Assembly: GCA_030737875.1 (NCBI GenBank)
Contig: CM060912.1
Coordinates: forward strand, 463,640,310-463,704,309
DNA length: 64,000 bases
Reading direction: 5' to 3'
Source of the DNA: Allium sativum
Lineage: Eukaryota > Streptophyta > Magnoliopsida > Asparagales > Amaryllidaceae
Below, piece by piece: positions 48,301-60,300 of this stretch. The notes under the pieces were generated by a model. The model was not told the DNA's origin. It was given only the letters and a program-made list of their open reading frames with translations, and searched no databases. Numbering within the stretch: the stretch's first letter is position 1; every line of letters begins with the position of its first letter. The position numbers were made by a program, and so were the translations under genes.

Positions 48301-51300
48301 TTAGGGTGAATACATTCAGAATGCAAGATTATACACAAGTGTTGTTGGTGCTTTGCAATATGCAACAATTGCAAGACCAGATATTGCTTACAGTGTTAAT
48401 AAAGTGAGTTAGTACATGGAAAAGCCTTTAGACAGTTACTGGAAGCCGGTTAAAAGAATTCTCAGATATTTGAAGGAACTATCAATCATGGTCTCGTTTT
48501 AAAGTCAAGCAGTAATCTTAATATAAATGTTTATGCTGATGCAGATTGGGGTTCATATCATGATGACAGAAAATCAACATCATGCTATTGTATATATTTG
48601 GGAAATAATCCAGTGTTGTGGAGTGCAAAGAAGCAAAATATAGTGTCGAGATACAACACAGAGGCTGAATTTAGATGTGTTGCAAGTACAAGAGCAGAAG
48701 TAATGTGGATTGAATCATTACTTAGTGAACTTAATATCAGATCTAACAAAGTTGCAACTATTTGGTGTGATAACGTGAGTGTCATTTCACTTACGTCAAA
48801 TACAATATTACATTCGAAAGTAAAGCACATAGAATTAGATTTATATTTTATCAGAGAATAAGCTATTAATGGTAAATTAAAAGTTGGCTATATGCCTTCG
48901 TTTTATTAAAAGGCGGATATACCTACAAAGCCATTGTTGAAGGTGAATTTTACTAGATTGAAGGAAGATTGAATGTGGATGTAGCTGATTCAAGTCAAAG
49001 AGCTCGAAGGCCGAGAAATATTCCAGAATAGCTTCTCGTCTTTGTTCAAGGATGGTCTGAAGAGCTTAAGCAGTTGATTTTTTTTTTTGAGTAACATGAG
49101 GAACCTTAAGATCATAGTATACATTGATATCCACTTAAGTAAACCCCACGCCGTGTGTCTACCCGCTTTGTTCAGTCGTCGCACACGAATGCTTAACGTC
49201 CAGTCCCAAAGTGGTTTGCAGCGGGATTCAAACCTGTCCGCACACAGTATGAATCGCCATATCAGGAAACCATTAATTTTCTTTCGTGGCAAACCCTAGC
49301 CCTAGTAGGGTTTGAAGGGGAAAAATAAAGATAAGCGGTTGTCACACGAGATAGACAATTCATTTTAATTTCCTTTTGTACATAACGAGTTGCGTCCCTG
49401 GGCTTAGCCCATTTACATTATTTCTGCATCTATATAATAAACACAATGTACAGAGTAATTATCGAATTCACTTTTACATTTTACAAAGCAATAAACAAAA
49501 CTCTATTCTCTTTCTCTTTTTCAGATCTCTCAAATCTTTATTTCGCAAATCTCAACTAGTTAACCCCCTTTGCTATTTTGTGTAGCTTCAAAGTAGTTAT
49601 GTTGATATAGGAAGGGTCACGTTTGAAGCTGTTATTGTTATTTCTATTTTTTTCTTTTTCTTTTATCGATTTGGATTTTTTTGAAATTTATGGCACATAT
49701 AGATGGCTGTGTCTATTTGTACCCCACTAATTACTCTTCACCCCCATTCAAACTATTAAATTAATAATTTCAATTTTACCCTTATGCATTTTGTTAAACG
49801 TAATTAATAATTCTAGTTGCTCTTCATGTGACATTGATCAAAATCAATCAATATTTTAAGGGCAAGTTGATTTAATCAACCCTATCCTCGAATGCAATTC
49901 AGTAAAATCGTTGTCTAATTTTCAAAACCCCTTATGATGTCGCCGTTTTGATTTTTTTTTTTTTTTTGATTTTTTTTTTTACATATTTTTTTGCATCTTT
50001 TTCATTGCAAATAGTTGATTGTAAAATTGCTAAGGTTTTGATGGAGAACAAAAAACTACAACAGGAAGTAAAAAGAAGGAAAACAAACATAGATAATGAA
50101 AAAACAAAGGTAGTTAAGGAATAAACGGGGTGGGAAAAGAAAAAACTGGGGTGAATATTACTTTTTAAAATTACCGGGGTATGAAGAGCAAATTGCGGGG
50201 TGCGAATAGATGGAGCCAATATAGATATGCTTTCAAACTAGTCAAAACATATGCCTCTTCTTAGCGCTGTGCCGACTCAAATACGAAAAGCCGTCAGTGT
50301 ATTCCTTTTTTTAAAGCCTGATGCATTTTCAGAGGATGTCAGATTCTATGTGTACCCATGCTTTACTAATTTAGCTTCGGTTTTCACTTCTCTCTCTTTA
50401 TTTCACCAAACCCAATTACCGTCTAGGTCGATTTTGACATTTCTCATCTGTAATTTGTTGTGATTTGTGACATAAAATCACATATGTTGATAGAGACGAG
50501 GCGTGGATGTGCTTGGCGGTAGAGGAGATGATGCAGCAACAGAAAGAAGGTTAGAAGGAGCGGTTTGGCGTTTGAGCGGATTTATTGCTGGATTTTGACC
50601 CGGTCTTTCTGTTACTTATCTGCAAGTATTGAGGGGATATATTCCTAATATATCTCTAAGAGGAAAATTGGATATTTTTCCTAGGCTTTCTATTCTCCTA
50701 TAAAAACAGCACATTGAGTTGGATTAATGTATGACCGAATAGAGTGGCGGCTGCGTGCCTCTAGGGCTTGGTACCCTAGAGATGATTGGTGCCTCCAGTT
50801 AATCCAAGGTTTAACCGTCGTTCTTCATTGTTCTCCTTCTCCAACAAAGAGTGTTAGTCATCTAGATATTCTTTCCCTTTCTCAATAAGGTTGTTGATTC
50901 TTGTAATTTTGTTTATTGTTGGTTGTTGAACCAGTGGGTGTAAACAAAATTTGTTTTTGTGAATCAATAAAGAGGGTGGTTGAGTGGAATATTTTGTGTT
51001 TGCGCGTGTGATTTCATATGTGTGTTTGTTTCCATAGAAACCATCTTTAAGTAATTGGGTGAACAAGATCCTGGTCGCTTCCGCAAAGGCGCAGTTTTCC
51101 ATAACAGTTGGTATCAGAGCTAGATCATCGCAAAGCTTAGAGTGATTTTGAATTGGAAAAATTGATTTTTGTTCGAAAAAATTTGATTTTTTGTTGAAAA
51201 AAAATCGATTTTTTTGACGTCGGATATGATGGCGCTGTTGGTGATGACTAATTTTGATTGGGGATTTGAAAGCCTCGATTGTTTGGTTGATGGAGATGAA

Positions 51301-54300
51301 GAGGAGCCCTCAGATGTGGATGGGGAAGATGGAAGAAGACGAAGATGTTGACAATTGGTTTGGTTTGCCAGTACCTTGGTGATTCGGTTCATGTTTCGAT
51401 AGAGGTCTTCACGTTGATGATGCTCGAGGAAGGAGCTCAGGTCAAGTGGTAGACGGGTGTTGATGTAGAAGGCGAGTGACGGTTGAAGAACCAAGTCCAC
51501 AGCAAGGTGGAGAGGTTAATATGGTCACTGCTGATGGTCCTAAGGTGGAGGATCATGGTATCGACAAGGGTCTAGATGTTGATGATACTCGAGGGATCCC
51601 GGAGATGAAGAGATCATGTCAAACGGAAGACGGATGTCGAGTTTTGAAATCCACAAAGACGATGGAGATCTTGTGGTATTGCAAGCATTTTTTAGACCGT
51701 TGGTGTATGCACGGTGCAGCTCAGATGGTAGATGCATCTTTTGCAGGCGGTGGGTTGTGTTTGTAATTGAGGTGTGGTCGTAGTCTTTTCAAATCGACTG
51801 GGGTGTATCTCGTTGCCCGGAAATCGAGGTTGGTTTAATTGAGAGAAGGTGTCGTTGAAAAAGCTAGATGACTTGTTTGGTGATTGTTGGAGTGTTGATT
51901 TGATTTCAGATTAAGATGGAGCATTGTGATGGTGATTTCACATGTTCATGGAAGTCGGTTGACTTGTTGTTGATGTGATTTCATATCAAGGTGGAGTGTT
52001 GTGATTTGTGACATAAAATCACATATGTTGATAGAGACGAGGCGTGGATGTGCTTGGCGGTAGAGGAGATGATGCAGCAACAGAAAGAAGGTTAGAAGGA
52101 GCGGTTTGGCGTTTGAGCGGATTTATTGCTGGATTTTGACCCGGTCTTTCTGTTACTTATCTGCAAGTATTGAGAGGATATATTCCTAATATATCTCTAA
52201 GAGGAAAATTGGATATTTTTCCTAGGCTTTCTATTCTCCTATAAAAACAGCACATTGGGTTGGATTAATGTATGACCGAATAGAGTGGCGGCTGCGTGCC
52301 TCTAGGGCTTGGTACCCTAGAGATGATGGGTGCCTCCAGTTAATCCAAGGTTTAGCCGTCGTTCTTCATTGTTCTCCTTCTCCAACAAAGAGTGTTAGTC
52401 ATCTAGATATTCTTTCCCTTTCTCAATAAGGTTGTTAATTCTTGTAATTTTGTTTATTGTTGGTTGTTGAACCAGTGGGTGTAAACAAAATTTGTTTTTG
52501 TGAATCAATAAAGAGGGTGGTTGGGTGGAATATTTTGTGTTTGCGCGTGTGATTTCATATCTGTGTTTGTTTCCATAGAAATCATATTTAAGTAATTGGG
52601 TGAACAAGATCCTGGTCGCTTCCGCAAAGGCGCAGTTTTCCATAACATAATTGCATTGGTTAAAATGACATTATCAAATTGTCACGTAGAACAGTAGCCA
52701 TTTGAAAATATTTTTGAAATTTGAGAAGTAAATTGTTAAAATCTGGTTTTATTATCATTGTCAGTTTTATATTATCGTCGTTAGATTTTTTTTTTTTTTG
52801 GTTTGTTTGTTTGTAATTAACTGTCTTAGTTTTAGTAGTAGCGTCTACACTTGTTTTGTATATGAAAGAGAGATCCGATTGTTGTTGTTTAACAAGCATA
52901 TGGCCTGATGCATTTTCAAAAGTTGCCCCTCACTGTATGGTTTGATACATTTTGAAAATGCAGCAGGCTATTCTTTTTGAATTTTGAAGAAACAATAGGC
53001 TAGTGACTTCTAAAAAATAAAAATTACCAATGTATCTGAGCCAGTAGAACATTGACATAACCAAAACCAAAAGTGATATTTTCTGTGAATAGGTTGAAAA
53101 AATGTCTATTTGTGCCTAAGTTTCAAATAAGGCCCAAATCGATAAAAACCCTTGTTACTTCAAGTGGCAGTCATTCCAGCTTTTGCTTTTGTGATTTTGA
53201 CAATCAATGTACCTTTAGCAGGTAATTATTTATAGTCCGGCAAGAACAGCCTCTCAGCAGGGATCTGGAAAAGTTGGGAAATGGAAAATCGACTTCATGT
53301 CAACTCAAAAGTAATTTTACAATTTTTCCTTCTTAAATGTTATGTAGTCTGTGTTTGTATTCAAAATTTATATGGTTATTAACATATACTCTTCAGTATC
53401 ATTGAATATTGTACATTTAAGTTAATATATTCAACTAATTTACGTGATCTTGTATTCAAATTATTTAAATAAATCCAGTTAATTATGTGATAATGTATTT
53501 AAAAAATATTTTTGCCTGTTTATTTTATTCTGCTTATAAATTCCAAAAAATATGTCACTTGGTTCGTTTTCTGATTGGTTATTAGTTTCTGAATCAATAT
53601 CTGATTCTCTTTTATTAACATGACTGCCGATAATACAAATTGGTATGACTAATTGATAAAGCTCTAGTTAGCCTATCCATTTATATCTTATTAATGTCAA
53701 CGGTTTACGCTAAATTTATCTAAAAATGCCTAATTCCAACGGTTAATCGAGAACTAAATAGCAACACGACTTAAGGACGAATCCTGGTTTTTAATGGTAT
53801 AATAAGGGCTCAGCTAAGCAGATTTATCTAGTAGCAGTCTAATTGCTTAATAGATAAACAAAAAAGATATTAAGAATTTTGTAAGAATAAAAGTAAAGAA
53901 AAAGAATTGAAGTTAAGAAAACATAACATTATAATATAAAAGATATTCTGAATAGAGGTTTAAAAAACTGAAATATAATAAATGCTGGAAGCCTAGAAAC
54001 TTCAACATCAAAATTACAACCTGAAGTTAAAAATTAAAATACTTAACAAGACATACAAGAATTATAATCAAGAAATTGATTTATCCTTTTCCTTTTATGT
54101 TAGTACATATAATTTTAATTTTCTTTCTCTAAATCAAAATTTTCTAAATCCAGTGAGTCTATTGATTTTTTATCAATACCAATACTACTTATTTTCTTTT
54201 TCATTTATTTCCATGGCCACACATTTTCAACTTATTGCAATTTTTAATTTTTTTTTTTTTTTACTTTGTCCTTTTATTTATTTTAGAAGGGTTTGTAAGA

Positions 54301-57300
54301 TTTCTCTTTTGGTGCTTTGCTACGTTCAACATCTATTTGGAAAACTTTTTACTTTTATAGTTACCTGTTCATGAACTTTTTTTAATTCTCTTACTCCCAT
54401 TTGATCACAGAAGTCTCCTATGATTCTTTTTTCATAAATCATTTTCCTTTTGTATTAGTTTATGTAATTTATTTCATTATATAATTGAAGTCCTACTACA
54501 ATTTTCGACGCCAATTCACCGTAGGTATAATTATCGTAAGATATCATCAATTTCTGATGATTTTATATGCAAAGTTCAGACCCAAACAAAATGGTTTGAT
54601 TCTATTAACGTTTTCTTTTAAAGAAAATGAGAAGATTATGATTCTTTAAAGCGATAAGAGATTATTATTTTTTATTTATTTACACAACTAAAAAGACAAA
54701 AGCTTTTTCAAAATTTTCAAATGAGACAACTATTGCTAATATAAATTTTGCTCAATAAAGTTTCACAGCTAAAGCATAAAATGCAATCCATCCACCATAA
54801 GCTAACTTATCAATTAAAATCGACAAAGAAAAATATATTAGCAACTCCATATGGGGAAGACAATAAAATCTAATGGTTGTTGAGCAAAACAGTTTTACAA
54901 TTTAAGATTACGATCAATGAGTAAACAATTCTTACAATTCATAAGAATTGAAAAGGGAATTGATAAAATTTGTAAAGAAAGTACTAATAATTGTAGATAC
55001 TTTCAGTATTATAAGTTTTGCTTAAACCTTTACCTTTGGAACCAATTGGGATCAATATATAAGTAAGTCAAGAGAAAATTTTGAAATGCTAGAAGAAATA
55101 TTGAAAGAACGTTAAATGCTTTAAAATTAAAAGAAATGGAAAAGGTCCAATAACAGAGGAATTTTAATGTCATATTGCATATTTATATTTGACTGACTAA
55201 AATATGTTTCATTTAAGATTATGTAATTTTATTTTTTCATTTGATTAGTTTACATCTATATAGAAGTTTATGATATATTATGTAGCAAATACATCTGACT
55301 TAATGTCCTGGAATATAATTATGTCCATGAGCTTTACATTCAAAGTTACAACTTCTAAAATATCAATATCTGATAAAGATAGCTGTAAATTGGGGTAAAC
55401 ACTAAAATAAAGTGGACATGTATTGGTCTCATTAATGATTTTTTACAATGTAAATTTCAACCGTTTCTTAATGCAACTATGAAACTTTCTTGTAAACCTT
55501 AAGGTTTAAATGCATCCTGTATCAAATATAGCTGATGTCTGCCAGAAAATCCTTTTCAGTTAATAATTAAATAATCATTTCTTCATTATTATAGAAAGTA
55601 GATTCTTCCAGAGTCTTAACTACTACTTTTAGTTTGAGTTTTCAGCTGTACCTAATTAGTATAAGCTTAGGTTTAATTCTAGGATTGTCCATTTATTAAA
55701 TCTAAATTCTGAAAAAGATCATATTCTTATTATTATTATTTTTTGGTTAAAGCAAACTGGTTTGGGTTTACTTCCAACATTGGTGGATGTGTGCGTGCGT
55801 GCGTGTCTGTAGTATTGATAAGAAATTAAAAATGGTGGATCAAGAACAAACTTTTGTTACAATGTTCAACCAGACTAACTGTTGATTGTTCTTTGATGAA
55901 TGGCAATATAATGATTTTCTGGACAAAGATTAGTTACTCAGTTTTGTTAACAACATTCACAACAATATGTTCGTAGACTACTGACATTTCCTTTTATACA
56001 CACACAAATTCAGATGGGAAAATCCTCTGATGGGTTGGACTTCAACTGGTGACCCGTATGCCAATGTAGGGGAAGCTGGTCTGACTTTTGATAGTGAAGA
56101 AGCTGCAAAATCATTTGCCGAGAAGCTTGGGTGGCGTTATGTGGTAGTCATCATGTTCCTTATCTTGTATTTGGAATTTATTTCGAGATCATCCTTGGTT
56201 TTGGCTGAATAACAAAAATACCCTCCAACTGTGAGATGCATAATCTATTTTAACTTTCCAATTCTTAAGTGAATAAAAATGTGTTAGATAGTCTTATGAC
56301 TCATATCTACTATGTAAAAAATAGTAAATAAAAACATGAAATTTAAAGTAGGAATTGCTGCATATTGCATCATAGGAATTTTGCCATTAAAAATAAGTAG
56401 AAATTAGGCACACGACTTTATTTTTAAATTTTTGCTTAAAACAGAGATTACGTTCCTGAAATTATTTAGCCTAGTCACCATTGGATCTTCATGACTGGAT
56501 ATCATGGTAGCATAAATATTTATAGCATGAAAACTTGATATCTTTTAGTAGGTTTATCAGACTTCAATTTCATTTTCACCATTAAATCATCAATTTTATT
56601 ACCTTTCTATTTAGATTCATATATGATATGTTTTAACAATTTTTTAAATATTTATGGGGACAAATATTTGCCTTCAACAAAAATTTGCTTGAATATGTCA
56701 GACAAATATCCACGGAGCAAGTAACTGTTCGGCAAATAATCGCTGAGATTCCCTAGTTAGGTATTAAGGGATGAGGAGGAGAGTTATTAGAGATGAACAA
56801 TTGTAATTTTTATTGATGCAAAACATGGTACAAAGAGCACATATATATAGTGCTATGAGCCCAATGGCTAGTACAAAATATACCAAATATGTATGAGCCT
56901 AACGACTAATATTAAATATACCAAGTATGCATGAGCCTAACGGCTAGTAGATAATGACAAAGCATGCTAAATATGATAAAAACGTGTTCACACTCTAACG
57001 GCTCTATTGTAACGGCTCTATTGTCTTCGTTATGCCCCCTCAGTTCGAACTAGGGGTTTCCTTGCTCATTCTGGCTTCCGCCTGCACTGATAACGCGAAG
57101 TTCCTCTCTCATTCTGATAAATTTTTTGGTCGAAAGGGCCTTTGTGAGAGCATCTGCTCTCTGATAGTATGCGGGCACATAACATATTGCAAGTCTTCCT
57201 GATTGCGTTCTTTCTCTCACAAAGTGGAGATCAATTTCAAGATGTTTTGTCCTTGAATGTTGAATAGGGTTTAGAGATAAAGATACTGTGCTCTTATTAT

Positions 57301-60300
57301 CGCACCAAATGACCGGTTTTCGTCTTGAAGTGAAACCAAGCTCCTCCATTAGTGATTCTATCCACATGATTTCGGCTGTAGCACTTGCCAGTGCACGGTA
57401 CTCGGCCTCTGTGCTAGATCTTGATGTGGTCTGTTGTTTCTTCGTACACCAGGAAATGATATTGGAACCGAGGTAAACGCAGTATCCTGATACAGACTTT
57501 CGATCGTCAATATCGTTGGCCCAATCGGCATCGCTAAAGCACTGTAAGTTAAGTTCCTTTTCTGAATTTAGGCGTATGCCGTAATGTTTTGTGCCTTGTA
57601 AGTTTCGTAACACTCTTTAATGCCATCTTCTGATAAAGAGTTCTGCATGTATTGACTGAGTTTATTGACGCTGTAGCATATGTCTGGTCGAGTAATAGTT
57701 GCGTATTGTAACGCTCCTATTATGCTTCTATATTGTTTGGCATTGTCGATAGCTTCTCCTTTATGCTTAGATAGTCTTAGGTTACTAATCATAGACGTAG
57801 GTAATGGGTTTGCCTTGTGCATATTTGCCCTTTGCAGTATTTCAGTGATATAATTTTGTTGGGATAATATTAATTCACCATTGTTTTTCCTAATCACTTG
57901 TATTCCAAGAATTTTTTTTAGTTCCCCCAAGTTTTTAATGGCGAAATTTTGATCCAGCTTGTGTACGATTCTGTTTATTTCTTCGCTGCTGTCTTCTGTT
58001 ATTAGCATGTCGTCAACGTATAGAAAATTGACACAGTTCCATGTATGCCCTTCTTCATATATAGAGAATTGTCCGATTTAACTTGTGAGAAACCCATGTT
58101 AGACAAAGTTGACTTTAGCTTTTCATACCAAGCTCTCGAAGCTTGTTTTAAGTCATATATTGCTTTGTGTAGTTTGCATACTTTATCACCAGTACCATAT
58201 CCTTCAGGCTGTTGCATGTATACCTCTTCAGTCAATTCCCTATTCAAAAAAGCATTGTTGATGTCCAGTTGCCTCACATTCCATCCTTTGTTTAGAGCAA
58301 TGGTCAGTATAATTCTGATGGTTGTGGGTTTTATGACTGGGGAAAAAATTTCATTGAAATCAAAACCAAATTGTTGTGCGTAACCTTTTGCAACCAGTCT
58401 GGCCTTGTATTTGTCAATAAATCCATCTTCTTTTGTTTTTATTTTGTATGTCCACCTACAACCAATCACATTTTTGTGTTTTGGTTGAGTCACTAAGCTC
58501 CAAGTATTGTTTTTTATGAGAGCTTTATATTCAGTGTCCATTGTCTCCTTCCATTTGTTTGATCTTATAGCCTGAGTGAAATTCAATGGTTCGATCTCAC
58601 TGGCAGAAATATTATATACTTTGGGTTTGAAGATGCCTCTCTTTGACCTGGTGATCTTGTGATGTCCAGTTGATTGTGGTGTTTGCTGCTGTGTATCATT
58701 GTTGCTGGTAGTGTCAACATGGTTGTTGTTTTCTGTATCTTCACTATATTGCATGTTTTGATGTATGTTTGTATCTTCTGAGTCATTATGTGTCTCATTG
58801 GTTTGCTCATTTGTTCGATCCATAGTTTCTTCCTGGGTGTTTAAATTGCTTGTGCGTTGTTGCTCTTCATTTCTATCAATTGAAGGTGGTTCAGTAATGA
58901 ATGGCTCGAACCGTATGTTATTGTTTATGCTTTGTTCCCCATCCTTTTTGCCGATTTGCTTTTCTGCATAAAGAAACTTGTTTTCATCAAATATCACATG
59001 TCTAGAAACATATATTTTTTCATTTTTGTCCATGCACTTATAACCTTTTTGGTTTTGTGCATACCCGATGAATGTGCATGGGCTTGATCTTATACTTAGT
59101 TTATGATTGTTATAGTCTCTCAAACATGGAAAACATAGACACTCATAGGCTTTCAGAAAACCATATTCTGGTCTAACACTGTATATCATTTCATGAGGGC
59201 TTTTATTGTTTAAGACTTTGATTGGCAACTTGTTAATGAGGAATACAGATGTGTAGAAAGCTTCATTCCAATATTTCATGGGTAATGAGCTTTGTGATAA
59301 CAAAGTTAGACCAGTCTCTACTATGTGTCGATGTTTTCTTTCGACTAAACCGTTTTGTTCGGACGTATGCGGGCAAGTTAATCTATGTTTGATCCCTTTT
59401 TTGAGAAAGTAATTAGTTAGAAGTTTAAACTCAGCTCCCCCATCTGTCTGAACAACCTTAACAGTACCGTTCATTTGTTTTTCGACATGAGTTATAAATT
59501 GCATAACTGTATTGCAGCTTCTGATTTAGTTTTCAGCATGTATATCCAAGTATATCTAGAATAAGCATCCACAAAAGAAAGATAATACCTGTGTCCCTGA
59601 TATGAATTTAGAGGCGCGAGTCCTCACAAGTCAGCGGCTATAAGTTCCAGTGGCTCATATAGCTGGTTTCAGAATCACTAAAAGGGAGCTTGTGGCTCTT
59701 GCCGAGTTGGCAGTGCATGCATGTGTGTTTGATAGGTACATTTTTATAATGAATGTTATTATTACGCAATATAGTTGGCAGTTGCCGAGTTGTCATTATA
59801 TGCGTGCATGCGTGCTTGTGGCTCATTATAGTTGGCAGTTGCCGAGTTGTCTTCGTTATTAGGTATGTGCGGGATAAATATTTGTCTGGGAGGCAACTTG
59901 AATTTCCCAAGGCAAATATTTACCCATGTAAAAAAAAAAAAAAAATGTCAAAACGTATGACATAGGAGTGTTAACAGAGATAATAAATCAAATCTGTGAT
60001 TTAATAGTAGGAAAAAAGAATGAAATCCGATAAATCTACTGAATAATATCACTTTTTAATATTACAATTTACTTTCACATAATTGCCTATATGAAAGAGC
60101 ATTAAATATGGTATATAATCAGGGGATGTGATTTGTATTTCAAAGTATGGAGGGGCATAAGCCTAATTTTATTTAAAGGGATGGAGGATTTGTGCCAAAA
60201 ATTCCTAAAAATAATCCCACCGGTTTTGGATTTCTAATGCATAATCATAACTAAATGGATTTTCAGTTTTTATTATTATTTTCATTAGGCTGTACATAAA

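Larger units (their letters stand above)
42962..49556 (+). mobile_element. Old Copia retrotransposon in intron 1, sense orientation
   Basis: LTRs of about 229 bp at 42962-43190 and 49329-49556, with primer site TGGTATCAGAGC at 43192 and polypurine tract gaaggggaaaaa before the 3' LTR. Domain order gag, protease, integrase, reverse transcriptase, RNase H is Copia-type. Frames are broken by stops and indels. LTRs differ at roughly 9% of positions, so it is old. It carries a nested hAT-like insert (about 43722-44838) and a SINE-like insert (about 49079-49300). Confidence 0.88.
50456..52647 (+). mobile_element. Young non-autonomous Copia, 2.2 kb
   Basis: Two 651-bp LTRs (50456-51106, 51997-52647), TGTTGTG...CATAACA, flanked by a perfect TAATT (50451-50455, 52648-52652). 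Primer site TGGTATCAGAGC at 51109. The 890-bp interior has no pol. Its first part is a decayed version of the leader and gag start seen at 63711-64000. LTRs differ at nine positions by my count (1.4%), so this is among the youngest insertions here. It is sense to NDUFS4. Confidence 0.93.
39337..53221 (+). other. NDUFS4 intron 1 (13.9 kb)
   Basis: Donor gtaatc, acceptor tttagcag. It contains, in order, unassigned sequence to 40838, a hAT (40839-42649), an old Copia (42962-49556), a MITE (49704-50218), a young non-autonomous Copia (50456-52647) and about 570 bp of plain sequence. Removing recognised insertions leaves about 3 kb. Confidence 0.88.
56772..59760 (-). mobile_element. 5'-truncated Copia, antisense to NDUFS4
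   Basis: On the minus strand: integrase, reverse transcriptase, RNase H, polypurine tract (gagggggca) and one LTR of about 260 bp (57032 to 56772). That LTR has a TATA-like tatatatatg and an AATAAA signal. Gag, protease and 5' LTR are missing; the element breaks off within the GAG-pre-integrase domain near 59760. At the break lies a small rearranged duplication (agttggcagttgccgagttg at about 59772 and 59831). Confidence 0.85.

Noticed and set aside
51120..51500. 126-codon minus-strand ORF in the young Copia interior
   Set aside because: Antisense shadow of the decayed gag leader; no known domain.
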